Shown here piece after piece: positions 1-6,834 of a DNA stretch of 36,202 nucleotides. Position 1 is the stretch's first letter. Each line of letters begins with the position of its first letter. Source of the DNA: Hyphomicrobium sp. (GTDB lineage: Bacteria; Pseudomonadota; Alphaproteobacteria; Rhizobiales; Hyphomicrobiaceae); assembly GCA_025351425.1 (NCBI GenBank), contig JANXVY010000048.1, positions 1 to 36,202 on the forward strand. The letters are read 5' to 3'. The notes below the pieces were generated by a model, which was not told the DNA's origin, did no database searches, and saw nothing but the letters and a program-made list of their open reading frames with translations. The position numbers were made by a program, and so were the translations under genes.

Positions 1-1
1 G

Positions 2-130
2 CTCCTGCGATCGGTCGCAGCACGCTCCGTAGAAGCCCTCTGGTCGGCCATCGGTGCGCTCGTCGCCCGTTTCGCACCAGGAGAATGTGCCAACTACATC
101 CAAAACTCAGGCTATGTAGGGTCGACCTGA
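2..130 (+). pseudogene. IS630-family transposase, C-terminal end (5' part outside window)
   Basis: The frame is open from the window edge to TGA at 128-130. It encodes about 42 residues with the typical C-terminal block of IS630/Tc1-like transposases: ALWSAIGALVARF, then a segment with ECANYIQNSGY. This lies after the DDE catalytic core, so the catalytic residues are not visible. Whether the element is intact cannot be judged because the rest lies to the left. I could not define a terminal inverted repeat or TA target duplication after the stop. The identification rests on the family's familiar C-terminal pattern only; it is listed as partial rather than proven broken. Confidence 0.72.
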
Positions 131-216
131 ATCTGCTCTAGTTTGAAAAGCCCGTCCCCGCGCGGCGGCGGTGCGCAGGAGCTAAGTAAACGGCAGTTCG
201 TTTGGGTGACAAGAAA

Positions 217-819
217 TCAAGCCATCTTCTCGCGCACGGCCGTTGCGCGGGCAAACGTCGGCCGGCTGCGCACGCGCGCGACGTAGGCGCTGACGTTCCC
301 CTCCGGGATCGTCCAGTTCATGCTCGTAGCCCAACCCGCGCAATGGCCAAGCAGCAAATCGGGCACCGTGAACATCTCGCCCATCACATAGGTCTTGCTG
401 CCGAGCCGCAACGCGAGGTGCTCCATCGCCTTGTTGAAATCGTGCTGGCAGGCCGTTTTCGCGCCCTCGACCCGCAGCTCGGCCGGCAGCACGAACGTGT
501 GCTTGGCCGCCGTCCACAGGCTCGATTCCACGTCGTCGACGCAGAATTGGGTAAAGCTGTCCTGGTGGGCGCGTGCGATTGTCCCGGCCTTGTGCGTCAG
601 CATCTGGTGCTTGTCGGCGAGATATTGAACGATCGCCACGCTATCGATCACATAGTCACTGCCGTCCTTCAGCACCGGCACCTTCTTCGATGGATTGATC
701 TCGGCGAGCTTCGGGTCGCGCGGCGCGGTTGGATCGACTGTGTAGGGCTGGCCCAGCTCTTCCAGCATCCAGATGACGCGGAACGCGCGCGTTTTCGGCG
801 CACCGATGACGGTATACAT
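217..819 (-). CDS. Glutathione S-transferase family protein
   Basis: A 200-residue cytosolic protein of normal length for the family. The N-terminal thioredoxin-like half begins MYTVIGAPKTRAFRVIWMLE and carries the NPSKKVPVLKDG loop with its cis-proline, then DSVAIVQYLADKH, the Ser-containing glutathione gamma-glutamyl contact region (normally E/D-S). The C-terminal half is all-helical, with MGEMFTVPDLLLGHCAGWA matching the GST N-capping region. The likely role is glutathione conjugation or peroxide detoxification; the substrate cannot be predicted. The start is supported by a strong AGGGGGAG Shine-Dalgarno 8 nt upstream. It lies 17 nt behind the extensin-like gene on the same strand, so the two are probably co-transcribed. 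Confidence 0.9.
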   Translation of the reverse strand: MYTVIGAPKTRAFRVIWMLEELGQPYTVDPTAPRDPKLAEINPSKKVPVLKDGSDYVIDSVAIVQYLADKHQMLTHKAGTIARAHQDSFTQFCVDDVESSLWTAAKHTFVLPAELRVEGAKTACQHDFNKAMEHLALRLGSKTYVMGEMFTVPDLLLGHCAGWATSMNWTIPEGNVSAYVARVRSRPTFARATAVREKMA

Positions 820-836
820 GGCAGAACTCCCCCTCG

Positions 837-1970
837 TTATTCGCAGATGTTGTTGAGCTTCCGCTCGGCGAGATCGACATGCAAGTGGTTCCTGTGCGCA
901 GCGTTCGCTTCGGGTCCGAGCGTCGTTCCAAACCGGTGGCAGGCCGAGTCGTGGACCGCGCGCAGGAACAGCGACGTCGCCGTCATAGCATTGGCATCGG
1001 GTGTTGCGTTCGAAGGCGCTGCTGCCTGGTTCCCGGCCTCTGGTTTCTTGGGGCCACCGAGCTTGCTCGGTTGCGTCAAGCCCATGCCGGCTCCCTGCCC
1101 CTTCCCGCCGCCGAATACGTCCGCAGCCTTCGGCAAGTCGTCGGTCAAGGTTTTGGCCCCCGCAAGCGGATTTGCCACCGAGCCGGCCGCTCCGACTTTG
1201 GCCTTCGCTCCCGTTTGTGCCAGCGCCTTGGCTTGGGCCTCCGCTTCGGCCTTCGCTTGCGCCGCGGCCGCCTCTCGCGCGGTTTTTTCGGCTTCGGCCG
1301 CGGCCGCAGCCCGTATTTCGCCCGAGGTCATGCCCCAGCCTTCCAGCACATAGGCCGTCTGGCCGCTGCTGGTGACAAACCCGCGGATATCCACGGCATT
1401 GGCCTTGCCGTGTTCGCTCAGGCCACCCTTTTTGCGCCCATAGGCTAGTCGGCAGGAATAGGAACTCATCGTCTCGAGCCGCACCACGTTGTGGCCCAGA
1501 TGCTGTTTGGCCAGCGGCTGCACGTCAGTCTTCACCCACTCGGCCAGCGCGACCGCTAAGTCGCAATTCACGATGGCCGGGGGCGATAGAGCCACTTCGG
1601 GGTTCTTGCCGACGCTCACCAGTTCGACCGGAGCGAGCGTGCCGCACTCCCCTTCTTCGATCGGGTCCTTGGGGATCGCGACGGCGGTTATGGACTTCAG
1701 CAGCGCCGTGCACCGCGCCCGCGCGATGTCGATCTCGGCCTGATGTTGACGCTTCGCCGCTTCGCGTTCGTCCACTGCTGGAGCCGCAGCGGCAGCAGGC
1801 GGAGCCGCCTGCGCGGGAATGGCGCCAGCTGCGGGCTTGGTCGCGGCGGGTTTGGTGTCGGCGGATTTGGTATCAGAGGCAGCCCCCGCTGACGCAGCGA
1901 CACCTACGAGTGCCGCGAAGCATCCGGTGATCGCTGCACTCACGGCCACGCTGCGGGTCATTGGGTTCAT
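837..1970 (-). CDS. Secreted extensin-like (Extensin_C family) protein with a large internal insertion
   Basis: A 377-residue protein. The signal peptide runs from MNPMTRSVAVSAAITG to about ASAGAAS, followed by an Ala/Pro/Lys-rich linker. The extensin-like C domain starts near GECGTLAPVELVSVG, includes CDLAVALAEWV, the SYSCR element and SEHGKANAVDIRGF, and ends with FLRAVHDSACHRFGT, LGPEANAAHRNHLHVDLAER and a final Cys. Between the two halves lies an insertion of about 110 residues: first an Ala/Glu/Lys helix-like stretch, then a Gly/Pro/Ala-rich stretch. The frame also offers an upstream ATG at 2003, but the start at 1970 gives a clean signal peptide. Family members are exported and thought to act in the envelope; the enzymatic role is not established. 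First gene of a probable pair with the downstream GST. Confidence 0.85.
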   Translation of the reverse strand: MNPMTRSVAVSAAITGCFAALVGVAASAGAASDTKSADTKPAATKPAAGAIPAQAAPPAAAAAPAVDEREAAKRQHQAEIDIARARCTALLKSITAVAIPKDPIEEGECGTLAPVELVSVGKNPEVALSPPAIVNCDLAVALAEWVKTDVQPLAKQHLGHNVVRLETMSSYSCRLAYGRKKGGLSEHGKANAVDIRGFVTSSGQTAYVLEGWGMTSGEIRAAAAAEAEKTAREAAAAQAKAEAEAQAKALAQTGAKAKVGAAGSVANPLAGAKTLTDDLPKAADVFGGGKGQGAGMGLTQPSKLGGPKKPEAGNQAAAPSNATPDANAMTATSLFLRAVHDSACHRFGTTLGPEANAAHRNHLHVDLAERKLNNICE

Positions 1971-2292
1971 GCGGCAGTCGTCTTCATGCGGTCGGTTCCT
2001 CATGACGGTACGGCCCTGTAAGCCACCCGTCGGTCCAGCGTCCTTTGCATTGACGGGCCGAGCCGGCGAATCACTCCGCCTTTGAAGTCAGCATAACGTC
2101 CGTATTCAAACCAGTCTCTCGGCCAGCACAAGTGTTAGCCGCGTTTGGCAATGGCTTAATTGCGGTCGGGACCATCTGCGTGCAATTAGGCGAATACGAT
2201 CCGCTCTCCGTAACGTGAGCCACCAGGCAGCGTGCGTCGTGAGGCGCAGTGTCGACAACACCGGGGCAGCATCATGGCACAGGCGGCACGCG

Positions 2293-3375
2293 ATGACGGA
2301 ACTCCATAACCCCGTGCGCGTCGAGCGCCACGCCGCCGCAGCCATCATCACCCTCGATCGCGGCGGGGCGCTCAACGCACTGACCCCCGCAATGCTCTCA
2401 ACGCTCGATCAGAGCTATCGTTCCTTTGGGCGCGATTCCAACCTTTACGTCGTCGTTTTGAAATCCGCCGACCCCAAGGCCTTCTGCGCCGGCGGCGACG
2501 TTCGCGCCCTTAGCAAGCTGGCCCGCGCAGACCTGCCGGCCGCCCGCGCAGCCCTCCGCGCGGAATACGGCCTCAACTGGCTGCACGAGTGCTTTTCCAA
2601 GCCCACGCTCGCCTGGATGGACGGCGTCGTCATGGGCTCGGGCGCGGGCGTAACCGCCTACGCAACCCACCGCGTCGCGGGTCCCCGCTACCGCTTCGCC
2701 ATGCCCGAGACCGCGATCGGCTTCTTCCCCGACGTCGGCATGGCGCATGCGTTTGCCCGCCTGCCCCACAGTATCGGGCTCTATCTCGCCCTCACCGGCC
2801 ACGTGATCGAACGGGCCGACGCCTACGCCCTAGGCCTGCTCACCCATACCCTCGACGAGCCTGCGTTCCTCGAAGTCGAAGCGGCCTTGAAGGACGCCTG
2901 GCCCATCGATCAAGTGCTGGACGCGCGTCACCGCGATCCAGGCACCCCGCCTCTGATGGCGCATGCGGAAGTCATCGCCGAGTGCTTTGGTGCGCCCACG
3001 GTCGAGCAGATCATGGAGCAGTTGTCCTTGGTCCGCGGCGACAGCGAAGCCTTTGCAGCCAAGGCCCTGTCGAGCCTGCGCAAGGCGTCTCCTTTGGCTC
3101 TCAAAGTGACCCTGCGCCACGTGCGCGATGCGGCAGCCCTTGATCTGCGCCAGACGCTGGAAGCCGACTACCGCTTAGGCTGCATGTTCCTCGCCGCGGC
3201 GGACTTCCATGAAGGCGTGCGCGCGGCCCTCGTCGACAAGGACGGCGCGCCCCACTGGACCCCGGCGAGCCTCGCCGACGTGACCCGTCAGATGGTCGAT
3301 GACTGTTTCGCGACCCTGCCGGGTGCGGAACTCAACCTCCCCTTGCGCCAGGAAATGCAGGCCATGCGCGTCTAG
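2293..3375 (+). CDS. 3-hydroxyisobutyryl-CoA hydrolase-like protein (enoyl-CoA hydratase/isomerase family)
   Basis: A 360-residue crotonase-fold protein. Its length and C-terminal half match the 3-hydroxyisobutyryl-CoA hydrolase subgroup of valine breakdown rather than ordinary enoyl-CoA hydratases (about 260 residues). Visible elements are the oxyanion-hole segment FCAGGDVRAL, the second oxyanion segment MGSGAGVTAYATHRVAG, and YRFAMPETAIGFFPDVG with the subgroup's Glu and Asp positions. The C-terminal SPLALKVTLRHVRDA and LGCMFLAAADFHEGVRAALVDKD blocks are also typical. The expected reaction is hydrolysis of 3-hydroxyisobutyryl-CoA to the free acid and CoA. The frame is open from 2215, but homology starts at MTELHNPVRVERH, so ATG 2293 was chosen; its Shine-Dalgarno is weak. 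Transcribed divergently from the extensin-like gene and alone on its strand. Confidence 0.85.
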   Translation: MTELHNPVRVERHAAAAIITLDRGGALNALTPAMLSTLDQSYRSFGRDSNLYVVVLKSADPKAFCAGGDVRALSKLARADLPAARAALRAEYGLNWLHECFSKPTLAWMDGVVMGSGAGVTAYATHRVAGPRYRFAMPETAIGFFPDVGMAHAFARLPHSIGLYLALTGHVIERADAYALGLLTHTLDEPAFLEVEAALKDAWPIDQVLDARHRDPGTPPLMAHAEVIAECFGAPTVEQIMEQLSLVRGDSEAFAAKALSSLRKASPLALKVTLRHVRDAAALDLRQTLEADYRLGCMFLAAADFHEGVRAALVDKDGAPHWTPASLADVTRQMVDDCFATLPGAELNLPLRQEMQAMRV

Positions 3376-3407
3376 GATGTGGCGCGGCCACAGTTTGCAG
3401 CGCCCAT

Positions 3408-3421
3408 TAACCTCGCGGTTA
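3408..3421. repeat. Short palindrome upstream of ldtR
   Basis: TAACC-TCGC-GGTTA is a perfect 5-bp inverted repeat 178 nt upstream of the ldtR start and 33 nt after the preceding stop codon. It could be an operator or a weak hairpin. Further down, at 3541-3557, CCCGG-(7)-CCGGG forms another short hairpin. Neither matches an operator I can name. Confidence 0.25.
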
Positions 3422-3598
3422 CCATAAGGTCCGTTTTCGCGGACGAAATGCTAATCATAAGCAAATTCAATGGGCAGTAGGCTTTTGTTTACTATGTCTA
3501 TTTAGGTAAGGTTTAGTTATCCAGGCTAGGCTGATGTCAACCCGGAAGACAGCCGGGAAACACAACCTATAGTAGAGTAGAGTAAAGGCGTCAGTCCC

Positions 3599-4114
3599 AT
3601 GAGTATCGCGTATGACCTGCGCAATCGCGCATCCCAAAACGTCGTCCAGGAAGAAGGCTTCCGCGGCGAATATCTCCAGGCCCTCCGGCTGATCGAGCGG
3701 CTTCACCGTCTCCTGCTCGATGTCATCAAGGACGAGTTCGACCGCAACGGCGGCGCCGACATCAACTCTGTCCAGGCATTGCTTCTCTATAACATCGGCG
3801 AAAGCGAACTGACCGCCGGCGAACTCAAGACTCGCGGCTACTACCTCGGCTCGAATGTGTCCTACAACCTGAAAAAGCTCGTGGACATGGGCTACATCCA
3901 CTACAAGCGCTCTGACATTGACAAGCGGTCGGTCCGCGTCAGCCTGACCCAGAAGGGAAAGGATGCCTGCGACGTGGTCCAGAAGCTCTACCACCGCCAG
4001 TTGACGTCGATCGAAGCCGTCGGCCAGGTCAACAACGACGACGTGAAGGGCCTGAACAAGGCGCTGGTGCGTCTCGAGCGCTTCTGGTCGGACCAGATTC
4101 GCTACCGCCTCTGA
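3599..4114 (+). CDS. ldtR: MarR-type winged-helix regulator, LdtR family
   Basis: A 171-residue protein. Residues about 25-60 form the N-terminal dimerisation helices (GEYLQALRLIERLHRLLLDV). The winged-helix core follows: INSVQALLLYNIGE, then LTAGELKTRGYYLGSNVSYN as the recognition helix region, then MGYIHYKRSDIDKRSVRVSL as the wing, and a C-terminal helix. This closely resembles LdtR, the MarR-family regulator described in Candidatus Liberibacter asiaticus and Sinorhizobium, which controls an adjacent L,D-transpeptidase gene. The same pairing occurs here, with an L,D-transpeptidase 254 nt downstream, so the assignment rests on family resemblance plus context. The two genes are separated by a strong terminator and so are not one simple transcript. 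ATG 3599 has only a weak AAAGG ribosome site. Confidence 0.85.
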   Translation: MSIAYDLRNRASQNVVQEEGFRGEYLQALRLIERLHRLLLDVIKDEFDRNGGADINSVQALLLYNIGESELTAGELKTRGYYLGSNVSYNLKKLVDMGYIHYKRSDIDKRSVRVSLTQKGKDACDVVQKLYHRQLTSIEAVGQVNNDDVKGLNKALVRLERFWSDQIRYRL

Positions 4115-4153
4115 GTTCGGCTGCAATGCCGGGGACTGATACTCCAAGCCTTG

Positions 4154-4188
4154 AAGGGGGCGTCGACATGCGGCGGCCCCCTTTTTTT
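4154..4188 (+). terminator. Rho-independent terminator of ldtR
   Basis: AAGGGGGC (4154-4161) pairs perfectly with GCCCCCTT (4176-4183), with a 14-nt loop, and the stem runs into a T tract ending at 4188. It sits 40 nt after the ldtR stop codon. This is the clearest intrinsic terminator in the window. Confidence 0.9.
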
Positions 4189-4333
4189 CAGCCAGCTCGG
4201 GTTGCGTGGTCATCCTGTTGTCATCGAGCATCAGCTCACGCAGGCTTGAATCGGTGAAATCCTTTTAGGACTTCCCAAACCGGGCCGAATAAACGAATCG
4301 CTCAGTCTCGAGCATTGGTGCGATTTGGGAGAG

Positions 4334-4351
4334 CGCCGCAGCGTTGCGGCG
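4334..4351 (+). repeat. Perfect hairpin in the leader of the L,D-transpeptidase gene
   Basis: CGCCGCA-GCGT-TGCGGCG gives a 7-bp GC-rich stem with a 4-nt loop. It ends 17 nt before the ATG at 4369, just ahead of the GGGG ribosome-binding stretch. It may affect mRNA stability or translation. It lacks a T tract, so it is not an intrinsic terminator. Confidence 0.5.
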
Positions 4352-4368
4352 AAATCGGGGCTGAAATC

Positions 4369-5646
4369 ATGAATGCGTTGAAAGCTGGGGGCGCGGCTCT
4401 CTGCACACTCGCGGCTCTATTGGTCCTCGCAGCCACCTCCGCCTCGGCGCAGGAGAACGACTGGCTCCGCTGGGGACCCGGCAACACCACGGGCGCCATC
4501 GACTACGACCGCGAGTTCATCAAGTCCTGGGAAAAGAACCCGCCCAAGGGCTTTCCCACGGTTTCGTCCGCCAACATCGCGCCCATGAAGGCGGCGATCA
4601 AGCGCTACGAGGATATCGTCAAGGCCGGCGGCTGGCAGCCCATCCCCGACGTCAAGCAGATGGAAGGCAAGTCGCTGCAGCAGGGCCAGGCCGCGCCGGC
4701 CGTCGGCTTGGTTCGCGCGCGGCTGGGTGCATCCGGCGACCTACAGAACGCATCCAGTTCCACGACCACTTTCGATGGCGCGCTCGAAAAGGCCGTCAAG
4801 CGCTTCCAGGCTTCCAACGGCCTGACGCCCACGGGCATCGTCGATGATCGTACGGCCTCCGCCATGAACGTCCCGGCGGACGCCCGCCTGAAGCAGCTGA
4901 AGGTCAATCTCGGCCGCGTGACGGAACTCGCAGGCTCCCGCCCCAAACGCTACGTCATCGTCAATATTCCGGCCGCCCACGTCGAAGCCGTCGAGGGCAA
5001 CGAGGTCATCTCCCGTCACACCGGTGTCGTCGGCAAGACCGAACGTCCAACGCCTCTGCTCCGTTCGGCCATCACCAATTTGAACTTCAATCCAACCTGG
5101 ACCCTGCCTCCCACCGTCATCACGAAGGACCTGATCCCCAAGGGCGCCGACATGCAGCGCCGTAACCAGAACGTGCTGGTGAAATACGGCATCGATGCCT
5201 ACGACGGCGGGGGCCGCAAGCTTGATCCAGCCAAGATCGATTGGGCAAGTTCTCAGCCCCAGGCGCTGACCTACCGCCAGCAGCCCGGCAAGGACAATCC
5301 GCTCGGCTTCCTCAAGATCAATTTCGACAGCGCCAATTCCGTGTATATGCACGACACACCGTCGGAATCGCTGTTCGGCAAGAACGTTCGCGCGGCAAGT
5401 TCCGGTTGCGTGCGCGTCGCCAACATCGAGGTCCTCGCCGCCTGGCTCCTCAAGAACCAAGGTTGGAGCGAGGAAAGCATCAAAAAGATGCGCGAGACGG
5501 GCGAGCGCAAGGACGTCACCCTCAAGCAGCCGGTGCCGCTCAATTTCGTCTACATCACGGCCTGGGCGACACCCGACGGCGTCGTGCAGTTCCGCCGCGA
5601 TCTCTATCAGCGCGACGGCATCGGTCCCCTCGCCGCGAGCTATTAA
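4369..5646 (+). CDS. Secreted L,D-transpeptidase with peptidoglycan-binding domain (probable LdtR target)
   Basis: A 425-residue exported protein. The signal peptide MNALKAGGAALCTLAALLVL ends near ASA-QE (residues 27/28). A putative peptidoglycan-binding domain lies around residues 125-170 (ALEKAVKRFQASNGLTPTG). The C-terminal YkuD catalytic domain shows His328 in VYMHDTP and Cys347 in SSGCVRV, the normal catalytic pair. The reaction expected is 3-3 cross-linking of peptidoglycan stem peptides, or attachment of proteins to them, in the periplasm. The length and arrangement match the large YcbB-like L,D-transpeptidases of alphaproteobacteria. The frame extends to 4315, but the signal peptide and a GGGG ribosome site support ATG 4369. 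A second enzyme of this kind lies at 16699-18090. Confidence 0.9.
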   Translation: MNALKAGGAALCTLAALLVLAATSASAQENDWLRWGPGNTTGAIDYDREFIKSWEKNPPKGFPTVSSANIAPMKAAIKRYEDIVKAGGWQPIPDVKQMEGKSLQQGQAAPAVGLVRARLGASGDLQNASSSTTTFDGALEKAVKRFQASNGLTPTGIVDDRTASAMNVPADARLKQLKVNLGRVTELAGSRPKRYVIVNIPAAHVEAVEGNEVISRHTGVVGKTERPTPLLRSAITNLNFNPTWTLPPTVITKDLIPKGADMQRRNQNVLVKYGIDAYDGGGRKLDPAKIDWASSQPQALTYRQQPGKDNPLGFLKINFDSANSVYMHDTPSESLFGKNVRAASSGCVRVANIEVLAAWLLKNQGWSEESIKKMRETGERKDVTLKQPVPLNFVYITAWATPDGVVQFRRDLYQRDGIGPLAASY

Positions 5647-5757
5647 TCGAGCGAGCGACTAAGAATCGTCGCGCGCGCTGAAACTCCGCGCCTCCTCCTT
5701 CGTAGCTTCGACGTGCGCACCCTTTGAGCGGGCGCCATCACTCAAATGGAGGAAGCT

Positions 5758-6195
5758 ATGCGCTTTGTCACAGCGACGACCCTGTGCTGCACCCTGTTGG
5801 CCGGCCCGGCCCTGGCTGAAATGGGCACCATGTCGCAAAAGTCCCTGTACGACCGATTAGGCGGCAGAAAAGCCATCACCCTTGTCGTTGCTGATTTCGT
5901 TGGCAACGTCGCGCACGACCGGCGGATCAATAAGTTTTTCGCTAAGGCGAATATCCCGCGCCTGAAGCGCCGGCTGGTCGAGCAAATCTGCGAAGGCAGC
6001 GGCGGACCCTGCACCTACTCGGGGCGCGACATGAAGTCGGCGCATGCCGGCATGGGGATCTCGGGTGGGAACTTCAACGCGCTCGTCGAAGATCTCGGCA
6101 AGTCGCTGAACAAGTTCCATGTACCCAAGCGCGAACAGGGGGAGCTTGTGGCCATCCTGGCCCCGACGAAGAAAGACATCGTCGAAAAGCCCTGA
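5758..6195 (+). CDS. Exported group I truncated haemoglobin with apolar distal pocket
   Basis: A 145-residue protein. GGAGGA 6 nt before ATG 5758 fixes the start, although the frame also has an ATG at 5746. The signal peptide MRFVTATTLCCTLLAGPALA is followed by E21, which predicts a periplasmic protein. The rest is a 2-on-2 globin: SLYDRLGGRKAITLVVADF, INKFF, then CTYSGRDMKSAHAGMGIS with proximal His96. Compared from memory with mycobacterial trHbN, the B10 Tyr position is Val48 and the E11 Gln position is Leu73, so the usual polar ligand-stabilising residues are missing. Cys78 and Cys85, in a QIC...GGPC arrangement, could form a disulfide after export. Function unproven; O2/NO binding or electron transfer are possible. 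It lies 111 nt after the L,D-transpeptidase. Confidence 0.87.
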   Translation: MRFVTATTLCCTLLAGPALAEMGTMSQKSLYDRLGGRKAITLVVADFVGNVAHDRRINKFFAKANIPRLKRRLVEQICEGSGGPCTYSGRDMKSAHAGMGISGGNFNALVEDLGKSLNKFHVPKREQGELVAILAPTKKDIVEKP

Positions 6196-6269
6196 GGCGG
6201 CGCCCTCCCGCGAGCGGTGCCTCGGTCCGGCGATCTTGCTGACGCCCGCTGCCCAGTGCCCCCGTGCCC

Positions 6270-6395
6270 TAGAGCCAGATCGTTTGAGACGGGCGCGCTC
6301 TAGCTTCCATCGAGAGCGTGAATCAGTCTCTAAAACAGAAGATTAGAGCGTGATCAGCTCTGTAAAACGACCCCAAGTGAGTTGATCGCGCTCTA
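6270..6395. repeat. Composite AGAGC palindromic repeat element
   Basis: TAGAGC (6270-6275) is mirrored by GCTCTA (6297-6302). A degenerate direct repeat follows, GAGAGCGTGAATCAG and then TAGAGCGTGATCAG. Finally TAGAGCGTGATCAGCTC (6344-6360) pairs with GAGTTGATCGCGCTCTA (6379-6395), 15 of 17 positions, across an 18-nt loop. It resembles the AGAGC-bounded intergenic palindromes common in Hyphomicrobiales genomes and shares the TAGAG ends with the two copies near 25.4 and 28.5 kb. Confidence 0.7.
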
Positions 6396-6571
6396 CAGCG
6401 CTGGCGCGGCGTTGTTAACGGCAGCACGTGAATCACGTAGAGAATCAAAGTGTGCATCGCATAATCTCACGGGGCCTGCCGTTGCCCCTCCGGAGGCGCG
6501 GCCCGGCGCTGCGGGATTAAACCCATCCCTGCCACGTTGTGGACAGGTGTGGACGCGTCCGGCGGATAACA

Positions 6572-6585
6572 TTGACCTAGATCAG
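6572..6585. promoter_or_regulatory. FNR/FixK-type binding site upstream of hemA
   Basis: TTGAC-CTAG-ATCAG matches the FNR/FixK consensus TTGAY-N4-RTCAA at nine of the ten defined positions. It lies about 250 nt upstream of the hemA start. ALAS genes of several alphaproteobacteria are known to be under FNR/FixK-type oxygen control, which makes the placement meaningful. The distance is long, so the transcription start would need to lie well upstream of the coding region. Confidence 0.5.
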
Positions 6586-6834
6586 TTAAAGGGCTCGTAA
6601 ATCCGCTAAGCAGGCTTTTGCAAAAGTGCTATTGCGGTTTTGCGTGCGTGTCCTGCTGCAACAGGCAAACCTCGGCCGGCGGTCGCCGATCCTTCGGCGA
6701 ATATATTTTGAGGTGAAAACCGGACCGGAAAAAAAGTCACGAATGTGACGTACTGCGACAGTATCGGCATTGCCCCCAGCCGGGGCGGCGTGTGAAGAAA
6801 CTTGATAAATGAGACGGCGGGAGCTCAATCGTCG

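Larger units (their letters stand above)
6196..6834. other. Non-coding stretch between the globin and hemA
   Basis: About 640 nt with no convincing gene. The left part (6270-6395) is built from AGAGC/GCTCT repeats and a large hairpin. At 6572-6585 lies an FNR/FixK-like palindrome. The remainder, 6600-6834, should hold the hemA promoter and leader; I could not place a confident -35/-10 pair. Long open frames crossing this stretch on the minus strand are shadows of hemA. Confidence 0.6.
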
